Below, in pieces: positions 1 to 10,664 of a DNA stretch of 64,000 bases (the first letter of the stretch is position 1; each line of letters opens with the position of its first letter). A program made the position numbers and the translations under genes. Source of the DNA: Cryptomeria japonica. Taxonomy: Eukaryota; Streptophyta; Pinopsida; Cupressales; Cupressaceae. Under the pieces are notes generated by a model. That model was not told where the DNA came from. It did no database searches and saw only the letters and a list, made by a program, of their open reading frames with translations. The stretch covers positions 377,445,132-377,509,131 of the forward strand of contig NC_081407.1 of NCBI RefSeq assembly GCF_030272615.1, given 5' to 3'.

Positions 1-1925
1 AATACCTCTTGAGGCAGAGAAAAAACTAGAGTGGGAACCATTAATGAAGACAAAAAAATTCAACATAGATATGCATTTTTCAACTAACTGAAGAAAATGA
101 CTATAAAAACTAAAAGCTTGTAGGACACTTATCAAAAATTGGCAATTAACCCGATCATAGGCCTTCAAAAGATTGATCTTGAGAAGGAAACCGACGTTAT
201 TAAAAAAAGAGAATAGACATTTTCATCAGCCACAATAATAGAATCCAAAACCTGTCGGCCAGGGATGAAACCATTTTGATGTCTGGAAATCAACATAGGC
301 ATGATAGCTTTGAGTCAGAAAACCAGAATCTTAGAGATAATCTTATAAATTGACTTACACAAACTAATGGGTCTGAAATCCTGAAAGTTGCTAGCATTAG
401 GTTTTTCAGGGATAAAAACAAAAAATGTGGCGTTCAACTCTTTGAAAAGAGAACTGGAACCAAATAACTCTCTAGCAACCTCAAAAACATCATTACCAAC
501 AATTTGCCAATACATTTGGAAAAAATAAACATCGGAAACCGTATGAGCTTGGAACTTTGTTCCCTTCAAAGGAGAAAGTGTCTTTATTAACCTCTTCAAA
601 ACTCAGGATTCTGGTAAGCTCCTTGTTGATCTCCAGGGTGATCTTAAGCAAAACCTCCTAAAGAATATTCTCTAGGGCCTGAAGATCCAGAGGACCATCC
701 TCAAAGAGGAGGGAGGAGAATAAATCGATGGCCTCCTTAGACAAATCCTACTTCTTATCCACCCACTAGTTGTTAACCTATAACTTCTTAATTCTATTGT
801 TAGCTCTGTGTTTCATAGTGGTCATATGAAAAAATTTAGTATTCTTGTCCCAACTTTTAAGCCATACAACTCTGGATCTCTGTTTCCAATATTCCTCTTC
901 CTTAGAAATAATGTCATGAAGCTTATTCAATAGTTTAATATCTTTATCCATGATTCTAGGGTTGTATCCCAACCCCTGACTAAGAAATTGAATATCATCC
1001 AACTCCTTCTTTATGTTTTCCTTTTCTGAAAAATATTCCTGAACACAGATTTATTCCACTATAGATTATTGGATTTAACATTGGACAATTTGTTAACAAT
1101 TCTATATATACTAGTCCCCTGAATAATAATGTCCCACCATTCTGAAATCTTATCCTCAAGTTCTAGATTGATGGTCCACATTTTCTCAACTCTAAACGGA
1201 AAAGATCTTCTGCCATAAAGGGGCACCATATTCAAGATAATCAGGAAATGGTCCAATCCAATTCTAGAGAGATAGGACAAGGTACAAGAATTTTTGTAAG
1301 TGAATTTGGCAAAATTAGACCTCGATCAAGTTTGACCTGAATAAGGTCTAAACCACTCCTTCTATTAGACCATGTAAATGAGCACCAATAAGATCTTGGT
1401 CCAATAAAAAAAGAGCATTGATCATATCAAGGTCTTGTTTAGTTTCCTTAGAGATTAGAGCACCACCCATTTTCTCTTTGCTACAAAGAGGAGTATTAAA
1501 ATCCCCCTTAAGAATCCATCTATCATTCAAGAAAGAAAGACTAGCCTAACTCAAGAAACCCCAAAGATTTCTCTTGGCACTTATCCCATTGGGGGCATAA
1601 ATATTAGATAAAATCCATGAATAACCATCCTTGAGACCAGTGAATCTAGTAGCAATATAATTAGCACAAGTAAGAACTACCATACCTCGAAGGATCCTCA
1701 TGTTCCATAGACTGGCTAAGCCACCTTGGGCTCCATCTGCATCAGAGCAATGAACAACGCAATCTTTAAAAATGGCTAACTTGATTCTCTCCACTCTGAT
1801 AGAGGGCATCTTTGTCTCCTGAATGAGACAAATATCGGGTTTATGATCTCTTACAATATTGGAAAGGAGATCATGTTTGTGGGGGTGATTAAGCCCCCTA
1901 ATATTCGATCAGATGATTTTCATTT
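1..1925 (-). pseudogene. LINE-A ORF2: endonuclease plus N-terminal reverse transcriptase
   Basis: Minus-strand pieces in different frames spell a LINE ORF2. Around 1546-1809 lies endonuclease sequence with GGLASLWN and SNIYAPN. Around 1460-1530 is the GDFN motif. At 1060-1280 is the FRVEKMW stretch that follows the endonuclease. At 778-1002 is the linker EEEYWKQRSRVVWLKSWDKN. At 315-599 is RT sequence ending in DFRPISLCKSIYKIISK. Further left are GFIPGRQVLDSI near 240, LKAYDRVN near 155 and an SRG motif near 10. The domains match plant L1-type ORF2, which nicks DNA and primes reverse transcription on the target. Multiple frame changes and stops make it non-functional. Confidence 0.8.
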
Positions 1926-2499
1926 GATAGGGGAGGGGGATCCAATCCCCATATCCTAAACAGTTCTCTAAACCCCATCTACAATAGTGGATTTAGTTAG
2001 CCTACCCCTGCGTACACTATTTGGTAGTCTTCCCACCCCTTTAGGTTCATACCCACAATCCATCCCCTTTCATTTTCTGGTTGTGACACCCAAAGCTCCC
2101 AGTGTTGAGACATTGGTAATAGGAGATGGTGGACTCCTTCTTCGATTCCTGGATTTGACTTGAGTAAAAGGATTGGATATCTCTCAAATATCCATAGGGA
2201 TATCAATCACCGTCTGCCCATCAAATTTCTCAAGATTATCCTACTCCATATTCCTATTCATATCAATAACCAACTGAATGGGGGTTTCTACAGTCACCCC
2301 ATTATCCTTTTGAACAGAATCATCTATATTAACTTTGGGGTCAACCTGTGGTGGAATAGAAACCATTTCCTTAACATTCCCATTCGAGCTTTATTTATCT
2401 GGCACATCTGAAGATTCTTTCTTCTACAATGCATCACTAAGTTCCCCTATAGGAGGAACCTGTTGGTTCTGGTCGCTACCCTGACCCTCAACTTTCTTG

Positions 2500-3044
2500 T
2501 TCCAGATCTTTTTTGGTTTTGGTTTAGTTGAACATTACTTCGCCCAGTGACCCACTTTTTTATAGTGACACACAACCAACCCTAGACCAGCCTCTTTTTC
2601 GCTGCAGTCATCGGCTCCACCGATAGAATCTCACCGAAGCAAGCCGCTAGACCTACAAAGATCACCTCATCACAGTACTCCAAAGGGAGTCCAAGAAGAC
2701 AGACTGAAATGGGCACCTCATTGTACTCCCAAGACAGGATTAAAACTAGGTTTCCATTTCTTTAAGGCAAGTGAGGTTTTACCCAACATCCAAGGACCCT
2801 CCGCAAGGACAGATCTAAGATCCTCATCACATACAAAGGAGAAGGAGAAAAATTTATTACCCATTGCCACCACATCAAACTGACCTTTCCCTTTCCATTT
2901 TCGGGCAACCCATTCCCTAACTGATTCAATATTAGGGCGGGGGCCAATGAAGTTCCCAACTAGAACCGACTCCATATTAGAAATATTTCTCTCCACAATG
3001 CAGTCTGATATGGAAATCGAGCAAGTACCCGAGCTAGGGTCCAC
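2500..3044 (-). pseudogene. LINE-A ORF1 (DUF4283-like RNA-binding protein)
   Basis: The open minus frame 3044-2718 reads as a DUF4283 domain: ESVLVGNFIGPRPN, then REWVARKWKGKGQFDV, then FVCDEDLRSVLAEGPWMLG. In plant LINEs this domain sits at the N-terminus of ORF1, which coats the element RNA. About 130 bases further on (near 2540-2590) is a worn zinc-knuckle, CHYKKVGHWAK followed by a stop and C, with one cysteine lost. Frames break between the two parts, so this is a pseudogene. Downstream on the same strand comes ORF2 of the same element. Confidence 0.7.
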
Positions 3045-3250
3045 TTTGTGAGGAACATGAGAAATAGCTTTAACTTTAAGCCTGAATCAAAAATGACCAG
3101 ACCGTAATTGGTTTCACCCCAATGAGGGTGAAAAATCAATTGATGAGGATTTGGGCCCCTCCACAACATGCTTCCGAGAAGCAGAGGAATATTTTCCATT
3201 TGTCGAGATACGTCGAGTCCCACCATCCCAAACCCCGTGAACACTGTCAC

Positions 3251-3830
3251 TGTTGTGTAATTAGTTTTATTTCTTGCATTGTTATCTTTTTAATTCAGTT
3301 TGTTGTTTTGAGTTTATTTCTATCCACAACTAATACAATAGCTTAGAAGGCTTCCATAGTGCATATATTTTGATGGCTCATTTCAAGTTCATGTTCTTGG
3401 GTTGACAATTAAATGTAGATTCTAGTTCATGAAGGGTTGATGAGTGTGGATAAAAATCCTCGAGTTGTGAATTAGTATCCCAAACTCAATTGCAAATAAA
3501 AAGATTAACACGTAGCATTTTTCATGAACAACAACTTTTTTTCTTTCATGCTTCTCTTTCTTCTATATTTAATGTCAATGCTCAGTTGAATATGCCCCTT
3601 GGTTCAGAGATGGGTGGTTGTTGAAATTCCTCTAGAAGTATTGAAAACCTCAGAAAATTTTATGAAAATGTTAGGGTATCCACTTGGAGATGTGTCTGAT
3701 GCTTCACAAATTCGTGTTAAAATAAGTAAGGGCTTAGGCAAAAAAAGTAATCGTTGAGTGTCAGTACTCAAACTAAAACCAGACACATCATTGTAGTAGA
3801 TGTCTTTCTTAAAAAACTCCCTTATCTTTT
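3251..3830. other. No recognised gene
   Basis: Between the LINE-A 5' end and the next long ORF I see only AT-rich sequence with short open frames on both strands. A plus frame around 3600-3770 reads WVVVEIPLEVLKTSENFM but meets stops and is too short and diverged to name. Confidence 0.4.
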
Positions 3831-5000
3831 TTGTTGCATTCATCAATGTTTAAATCAATAGTTTTATCAGAAAAAAGGTTGGTTCTAGGAATAATAACGA
3901 CATGCATGCAGCCGAAGCTTGAAAATAACGATGAAGACATGCATAAAGAAGAATCCCCTATAGTCTTCATTCTAGCTTGGTGTCTCAAGTCTTATGATGA
4001 TGACTTTCTATGTGGAGAAGATATTCTAATTCATCCATCAACGACAGTTGAAGATGAAAACTTTTTCAAGGAAATCAAAGGTATAATACCTAGTGAACAA
4101 TCTTGTATGGATATGACCAATGGAGAAGGAAGCATAAGTAAAATTTTGCAGACATATTCTTTATCTTCAAAAATGGAGACATTTACTGAATTTCTAGATC
4201 AGCCTCAAGTGAAAGAAGTTGAACCATCGAGAATCCACTCTTTATCATTCATGTCACCTGAGTATAAAGTTTTCAAATTTCATGAAGAGTGTGATGAAGA
4301 GGAATCATTGGGACAAGAGAGCACAAAAAGTAATGAAAATATCTATGTGAGGGTTGAATATAAAATCCATGTAGGTATATCAATAAATATCCCTATTTTG
4401 GTGGAATTGCAATCTATGCCTTATGAAGTATTCAAGGTTCAAAGAAATCCTCCTTTTGAATATTTGGATCAAGAAGACATCCTTATTCAAGGGGATAGTT
4501 TTGGGAATTATACCACAAATGTAGAGATAAATGAGGTAATGGATGATCTAATGAAGGAAATCAATGAAGTTAATTCTCATAATGTTTGTATTTCAGATTG
4601 TTGTTTGAAGGCTTCAAATGATGACTTCTCCTATAGTAAAAGTGCGTACCTCAATCCTTTGTTTTCAAATGAGCGTATTTATACAGATGATTTTCAAGAT
4701 GATATACTTGAACATGATTCAATGGTTATGTCTACTCAAGTTTCTTCACATCATAGATTATATGAAGGTTGTCCAATTTGTGGATTAATTTATTGTAAAC
4801 CAGACTATCAGAGGGATCTTCAGATAGAGGATATGGGTATGCTTGAGAATATTTCACAAATAGTCAATAAAGTTCAAAGTGGTACCCCAATACTTGAAGA
4901 GAGCCTGCAAATTTATGATGAGACATGGTTGTTTGGTTCACTGCCCAAATTTTTTTCTCATCTTATACATGTTGATCTTGTCAACTCACTAATCTTATAG
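3831..5000 (+). CDS. Orphan ORF, 389 codons, function unknown
   Basis: This is one of the longest uninterrupted non-repeat frames in the window and I do not recognise it. The start at 3831 is the first ATG; the methionine at 3846 is equally possible. The protein is acidic (runs such as CDEEESLGQE) and soluble, with no obvious signal peptide or membrane segment. A C-terminal CPICGLIYCKPDY stretch holds a Cys-X2-Cys pair. Two stretches resemble each other loosely: WCLKSYDDDFLCGEDILIHP near residue 50 and CCLKASNDDFSYSKSAYLNP near residue 260, which hints at an internal duplication. It could be a real orphan gene or the coding part of a non-autonomous retroelement. Nothing nearby assigns it a role. 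Confidence 0.4.
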   Translation: MLHSSMFKSIVLSEKRLVLGIITTCMQPKLENNDEDMHKEESPIVFILAWCLKSYDDDFLCGEDILIHPSTTVEDENFFKEIKGIIPSEQSCMDMTNGEGSISKILQTYSLSSKMETFTEFLDQPQVKEVEPSRIHSLSFMSPEYKVFKFHEECDEEESLGQESTKSNENIYVRVEYKIHVGISINIPILVELQSMPYEVFKVQRNPPFEYLDQEDILIQGDSFGNYTTNVEINEVMDDLMKEINEVNSHNVCISDCCLKASNDDFSYSKSAYLNPLFSNERIYTDDFQDDILEHDSMVMSTQVSSHHRLYEGCPICGLIYCKPDYQRDLQIEDMGMLENISQIVNKVQSGTPILEESLQIYDETWLFGSLPKFFSHLIHVDLVNSLIL

Positions 5001-5200
5001 GTGTCACATGGACGCTCGCCATATTTCTGCACAGGTGCCTAGTTCAGTCAGCTTGTGAATGGTTTTGTATGAAGATCGTGGAGAGCTTTGAGATGGGATT
5101 TGCCTACTATGTGCATAATTTAGTTAGAAGTTTTGTTGTGTTCATCCCATTTTTGGTTTGTGTCTGGTTTCTCCGGCTATTCCCTATGTTGTTTTTTCTT

Positions 5201-5268
5201 GACTCTGTTGCCCAATGGATAGTGCACTAGACTGCGAGCCAGAGATTTTGGGTTCATCCTACGTCCTT
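5201..5268 (+). pseudogene. tRNA-Arg-like relic (decayed tRNA or tRNA-derived SINE head)
   Basis: The sequence starts GACTCTGTTGCCCAATGGAT and keeps a box A-like D arm (5208-5218) and a box B-like T arm (GGTTCATCC, about 5250). It resembles plant tRNA-Arg. The anticodon loop would read CTGCGAG (anticodon GCG), but one base is missing from the 3' side of the anticodon stem, the T loop lacks its usual G, and the 3' acceptor strand does not pair. A functional tRNA is therefore unlikely. A microsatellite follows about 100 bases later, as tRNA-derived SINEs often end in simple repeats. Confidence 0.45.
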
Positions 5269-5366
5269 TGCAGTCCTTGTCCCCAGTCATAGCTAGTTGT
5301 TGCCCCCATATTTGGGATACCTGAAATTTTAACTTCAAATTAGTCTCAATGTTGAATGAAGGTCCA

Positions 5367-5830
5367 AATATATATATATATATATATATGTATAGATATA
5401 TATATATATATATATATATGTATAGATATATATATATGTATATGTATACATATATATATATATATGTATATGTATACATATATATATATATATGTATATG
5501 TATACATATATGTATATGTATATGTATACATATATATATATATATGTATACATATATACATATACATATGTATATGTATATATATGTATATATATATATG
5601 TATACATCTATATATACATACATATACATATATATGTGTATATATACATACATATGCATATGTATGTGTATATATATGTGTATACATATATATATATATA
5701 TATACTTATATATGTATATATGTGTATATATGTGTATATATATATGTATATATATTTATATTTATATATGTATATGTATATGTATATGTATAGGTATATG
5801 TATATATATATGTATATGTATTTGTATTTG
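5367..5830. repeat. TA-rich microsatellite, about 460 bp
   Basis: Pure alternating purine-pyrimidine tract of TA runs interrupted by TATG, TACA and TATAGA variants, such as repeated TATATGTATATGTATACA. Because GTAT and ATAC blocks alternate, the tract is full of short self-complementary stretches and could extrude cruciforms. Long open frames rich in Tyr and Ile on both strands are composition artefacts. Confidence 0.95.
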
Positions 5831-5835
5831 TGTGG

Positions 5836-6725
5836 ATATAAGATTTAATTTTCACCATAAAAAAATAGCAGGTATATTCTAATTTCTTCTCTAAAGTTAA
5901 AGAACAAACTCAGTGTCACTTCTTTTCTAAAAGATATTTGAAGTGCTTGACAAAGAAGTATTTGAAAAAACATAATGTTAGGGATTGGCTGCAAGTGATA
6001 GCATCCAATAAGGATCGCAATGTCTTAGCTCATACATTTTTTTGTCTATGCGCTATAGTATTTCAATATTTTGTTAAACAATGGTAATAAATATAATACT
6101 GTGATCTTTTTTATGTAATGTTTCTTCCTCTATATTTAATATTAAAAAAAAATCAAGTTTATTTCATTAATTATTTATACATTGATTATCATTGATTATA
6201 AATATATATAAAAAAATGTTTATCTCACGAAAAACAAGTGAATTAAAAGTCCAACTTGTTGTAATTTTTTTTGCATAATTTCAATATTAAAAAAAAAAAG
6301 TCCAACGAACTAGGTACATGTACATTGAACACCTAAAATATGTGTCATTGAACACCGACACGAAATAAAGGTTATGGCCCATGGGACGATGAAGCGTCAA
6401 GTGACATGGCGTTTGGGTTGCAAAAATCCTATGTATAATGGGACCCACATGAACTGACAATGGATATGCAGTGATATTGTCTTATGGTATGCACATCACT
6501 GAAATTGAATGGTTAACATCTATCCTTTAGGTGACTTTAATGCTATCTTGTGTGGACAAATTATGTGGTTGAACTAGTACATGCGGAGGAATGATGACAG
6601 ACTTTTTGATTAATGCCGACGGCCGCTGCCATTATATGTTAGAAATTAGAATTGAGTGAGAGGTTTTTAAATCTTGGGTGGATTGGAAGTCTTGGTATCA
6701 TACTATTTGAACTTGCAGCATTGTC
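5836..6725. other. AT-rich spacer, no gene recognised
   Basis: Nothing conserved was found on either strand. There are A-runs at 6145-6155 and 6290-6299 and short non-overlapping frames. The segment 6340-6700 is less AT-rich and could be upstream sequence of the short ORF at 6726, but I see no convincing promoter. Confidence 0.4.
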
Positions 6726-7085
6726 TTGGGTTTCTTTATAAGCAGCATGGAAGCCAATTTCTCCTTCCATACTGATAAGAAATTAGTCCAACTGACTGGA
6801 CAATTTACGGATAGGAGGCTAGAAGGTTTGTTCTTGTTTAAGGATGAGCGGTTGTACGAGAGAGTGAAAATGTTGTTAGGAGAGGAAATTGTCCATGTAG
6901 GTCATCACTACAGGACAAAAATGGAGGCATATTCATTGATTGCCGCTTGGGGTTTCCAATTTGAGGATGAGGCGGACAAGGTAAAAAATGCCCTGAGAAT
7001 TATAATTGATTCAAACTACCTCCTCTCTAAATTTTATTACCATTTTCAACTTTTATGGATCTACTCAGCCCTTAAACCATTAAAA
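6726..7085 (+). CDS. Orphan coding fragment ending at a microsatellite
   Basis: The first 120 or so codons of the frame starting at 6726 have normal amino-acid composition, for example [20 protein letters not shown] and [20 protein letters not shown]. The frame then runs into the TA microsatellite at 7101 and becomes Tyr/Ile junk, so the real coding part must stop or splice before that. An AAG-GTAAAA context near 6980 (after residues DEADK) could be a 5' splice site, making this an exon with the microsatellite in the following intron. I recognise no domain. Pseudogene fragment is the main alternative. Confidence 0.3.
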
Positions 7086-7100
7086 CAAAGAGAAAAGGGG

Positions 7101-7230
7101 ATATATATATATATGTATATGTATATGTATATCTACAGATATATACATATATATGTATACATATATATACATATATATGTGTATATATATGTAGATATAC
7201 ATATACATATGTATATATATGTACATACAT

Positions 7231-7280
<50 letters not shown>

Positions 7281-7482
7281 ACATACATGTATATATATAT
7301 GTATATGTATATACATATATGTATATATACATGTATATATATATATATGTATATCTACACATATATATATATATGTATATATACATATACATATATATAT
7401 ACATGTATGTATACATATATCTATATATATATGTATATATGTATATGTATATCTACATATATATATATACACATATATATGT

Positions 7483-7534
<52 letters not shown>

Positions 7535-7733
7535 ATACATATACATATATATATATATATATTTATATATATTTATGTATGTATATACATATAGATGTAT
7601 ATATGCATATACATATATATAGATATATATGTATATACATATATATAGATATATATGTATATACATATATATCTATATATATGTATATACATATATATAT
7701 ATATATATCTATATACATATATATATATATATA

Positions 7734-7773
<40 letters not shown>

Positions 7774-7776
7774 TAA
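7101..7776. repeat. TA-rich microsatellite, about 675 bp
   Basis: Second long TA tract with interspersed TGTA, TACA and TAGA units. Several parts are self-complementary, including ATATACATATATGTATAT. It abuts the left end of the duplicated segment that starts near 7780, whose other copy (41553) has no microsatellite at that edge. Confidence 0.95.
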
Positions 7777-8270
7777 AAGAAGGATAGAGTAGGATATTAG
7801 TACAAATTTAATTTAAGGTAAGACTACTTGGTGATAGCATTAATGACTTTGTGACTATGAACTAGTCCAAAGATAGAAAAGGGGCTAGATCACAAAGGAT
7901 AACATGTATATGAATATAAATGTGATTAGTTGTGTGTAATAAACTAGTGAATAAGACAAATGTATAAGGATATGTGAATATGAGAATGAAAATAAATAAT
8001 AAATGCATAAGAACATGTGAAACAAATCACTTTAGGCATGGTAAAATCATTTATATTCCTTTCTATCTGGCCTCCTCTCTTGAAAATAGCCTCGAAAAAC
8101 ATTTGGAGAATCCAAACAACCCTTTTCTCCACGAGGGACTTATTGTGCTCATCATGGAGTACGCTAAATCCCTTGAAGTTGTGCCCCCTCTATCTGAGAC
8201 TGGCCAATAGAATGATATCCAGGATGTCTCTGACTCAGAAATGAATTTGGAAGAAAGTGGGGTTCCTCCT

Positions 8271-9482
8271 TGTAGCGTCCTAAAATTGTGACACTTGTAA
8301 TTTTGACTGCATTTCGGTCTTCATGATGGCGACGCAACACGCAACCTGAATGGAGACCCCGAAACCTAATTATGACACCAAAAACTGCATTTTCTTGCAC
8401 CCTGGCCTGAACCTCCTTTGCACCCTGCTGTCCCGGGAGGTCGGACCAGAGCACCCAGCACCCTGGTCCCTGGGTCCTATTTTGGGCCCGGTCTCTTTTG
8501 GACTTCGGGTCTTTATGTTTGCAAATTGGAAAATAAACTTTCCTGGTCAGCCTAAGGTCGGGAAAATCAGTCTATTAACCCTAATTGACAAGTATATAAA
8601 CTACATTCTCCTCTTTCATTCGATATGATGGGAAAGGCGTGGAAACTATACTCAAGCATTCAAGCATTCAAGCATTCCTTCAAGCAATTGATCATTTCAA
8701 GTCTCCATTCAAGGCTAAGTGTTGCATTCAAGACAAGGATTCAACCATTGAAGAGGAGATCACATACTACATGCTACATACAACATACAACATACAACAA
8801 ACAACAACATCTATACCTTCGCACATAAGGATACAAACATCCTTACAACAAGGTATTAGTACTTGTTTTACATTACATACATTTACATTTACAGCATTTC
8901 TCATTTCTTGGTTAATTCCAAAACCGGGGTTTGACCTAAAGGCAAACCCCTAATCCCTAACCCCCCAATCGTCTTCGCTTTTCTATGTGTAGGTTGCAGG
9001 TACGTGGCTGAAATTGAAGATCTGGAATCCTTGTGCAGAGACGAATAGATCCCCCTTCGTTTCGCGGATTTTTCGAAGGACCGTGTGCACGCCGGGCGCC
9101 ATCGTCCCAACAACTTTTGCTCAAATTTGCAGGACAGCGCCGTATCGACATTTTACTACTAATTCCAGGTCCGCAGCTTCATCCTATATCCCTATCTCAG
9201 TTTATAAGTGAATCTTTGTCACTTTCTATGCATTCCTAGCTTAATTCTTCTATCAGCATTCTTTACAAAAGAGGGTAGCCTTGCTTTCTTAACCCTTGAA
9301 ACACATTTAGCATCTAATCTTGCATTGTGTGGGATTGGATCTTGTGGGTTTCAACCCCTCTTTTGAATGTAAAGTCTCTCCCCTAAGTGAAAACCATCAA
9401 CCCTAGTGAATCTCCCTTCTCTCTCCTTGGAGTTGGAAGAGGGGAGAGCAACTAGGGTTCGATCGCGATTTTCCGCTTTACA
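8271..9482 (+). repeat. Tat-1 5' LTR
   Basis: Starts TGTAGCGTCC and ends TTTACA. It holds a GC-rich block near 8400-8500, a TATA box at 8593, a short direct repeat of CAAGCATT around 8654-8678, and one copy of the GGACCGTG hairpin motif at 9078-9107. Compared with the 3' LTR it lacks about 30 bases of the GCGCCCAGCGCCCTGGTCC block and has one extra CAAGCATT unit. Splice-acceptor-like GTGTAGGTTGCAG sits at 8986-8998. Confidence 0.92.
8593..8600 (+). promoter_or_regulatory. TATA box of Tat-1 LTR
   Basis: TATATAAA within AAGTATATAAACTAC, conserved in the 3' LTR at 15190-15197. It would place the RNA start near 8625, so U3 is about 350 bp and R plus U5 about 860 bp. Position and conservation support promoter use; no expression data. 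Confidence 0.65.
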
Positions 9483-9485
9483 TTT

Positions 9486-9501
9486 TGGTGAACCCGACGT
9501 G
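9486..9501 (+). promoter_or_regulatory. Primer-binding site of Tat-1
   Basis: TGGTGAACCCGACGTG begins four bases after the LTR end. It starts with TGG, the complement of a tRNA CCA tail, and is not the initiator-Met site used by the copia elements here. The same sequence with one change (TGGTGAACCTGAC) follows the LTR of TE3 on the other strand at 18232-18219. I have not assigned the primer tRNA. Confidence 0.75.
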
Positions 9502-9804
9502 AACATCCTTTCTGATTATTCATAGTTAGATCTGAAAATTGGATTCCTTGATTACATTTCCATGTTTGATCTTTTGCAAAATTTTAGAGGTTAATTGCAT
9601 AAAAACCCTAAATTTTCTTTTTAAGTAATTAAACTTGTGAAATGTTTAATTGTTAATGCTTGTTTCAGATCTGCCCTTCTATTACAAATTGTCAATTCAT
9701 ATTTGTGCTTTAATTTTGAAAATTAAGTGGTTAAGTGTCAAAACCCTAATTTTTGAAACCCTCTTGATTCAACCTTTGTCCGACAATTTCACTGATCAAA
9801 ACAT

Positions 9805-10640
9805 CTCCAAATCGGCTGTAACTTTGGATTCCGCAATAAAATCACAATATCTTTCATCCCTGAAAATTTGGAAAAAATTTGCGAGGACCGTGTGCACTCC
9901 GAGCGCCATCGTCCTCGACATTTTTTCCGAAATTTCGGGAGCGAGATCTTACTGTATTTTCCTGCTAAAATCCAGAATTTTGGCTGATTTTATCAATTCT
10001 AACACCTTCAAAATTACAGTTAAAGTTGGTCTTGTGATTGCTTGGATTAAGGCCTCTAAACATTCAAAAATTGGTGAAATTGAAATTTGTGTCAAAATTG
10101 TGTTTCTTACAGTCCTAAATCTGAAAAGTGTGTTATCATTCATTCGAAATTTCAGTGCTTTATTCAAATTTTTGCAATTTGTGACTTTTGAAATTAAGTG
10201 CTTAATTACAACAACTTTGATTTCCGCTTTCAAAATTGAATTTTGCGTGAAATTGAGTCAACTTTCAAATTTCGAAACTTACATTGCTTTTGGTATTCCC
10301 TCTAAAATCATAAAATTCAAAATTTCAGTTTCCCTCTCTTTTTCAAAATTCAAAATTTGCATTTTTTCGACAATCTTGGTAGGGTTCAATTTTGAAATTG
10401 CAACTTTAATTTGGCCTATCTACAGATCGTAAAATCACTCAATTTTTTCAGGTTAGCTGTAAAATCATCATAACTTTCATCCTTGCAAATTTCGAAAAAA
10501 GTTGCGAGGACCGTGTGGACCCCGAGCGCCACGGTCCCGGACATTTTTTCCGAAATTTCGGGAGATTGTCCTGATTGTATTTAACAGCTTAAATCTGGAA
10601 GATTGGCTGGTTTTACTGAAATTTGCTACCTCTAAATTCA
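9805..10640 (+). repeat. Tat-1 leader with two copies of a hairpin-bearing repeat
   Basis: A unit of about 170-190 bp occurs twice, around 9815-9990 and 10445-10635. Each copy has CTGTAA, then ATCATAAC/ATCACAAT, TTTCATCC, then GCGAGGACCGTGTG, then CATTTTTTCCGAAATTTCGG. Inside are an inverted repeat starting GGACCGTG (9885-9914 and 10508-10537; stem perfect over 8 bp in the second copy) and a 12-bp perfect palindrome CCGAAATTTCGG (9927-9938, 10550-10561). A third, shorter version lies in each LTR. The rest of the leader (9502-10664) is AT-rich. An open frame at 9650-10432 is present but I do not claim it as a gene. Confidence 0.75.
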
Positions 10641-10664
10641 AAATCTTCTTTCTCTTTCTAGTGC

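Larger units (their letters stand above)
1..3250 (-). mobile_element. LINE retrotransposon (LINE-A), degenerate, cut by left window edge
   Basis: Read on the minus strand, this stretch gives in order a DUF4283-like ORF1, a weak zinc-knuckle remnant, an endonuclease domain and the first part of a reverse transcriptase. That is the order of plant L1-type LINEs. The RT runs to position 1, so its catalytic YxDD part and the 3' end lie outside the window. Many stops and frame changes show the copy is dead. The 5' end is placed near 3250, where coding similarity stops; I found no target-site duplication because the other end is not visible. Confidence 0.8.

Noticed and set aside
5201..5268. Functional tRNA-Arg gene
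   Set aside because: Anticodon stem lacks a base, the T loop is shortened and the acceptor stem does not close.
5177..5882. Several long Tyr/Ile-rich open frames on both strands
   Set aside because: They are translations of the TA microsatellite (no TAA/TAG/TGA in TATG/TACA arrays) and not genes.
7072..7770. Long Tyr/Ile-rich open frames, including the tail of the frame from 6726
   Set aside because: Same microsatellite artefact.
8350..9239. Short ORFs within the Tat-1 LTRs (also 14916-15833)
   Set aside because: They lie in non-coding LTR sequence and are not consistent between the two LTRs.
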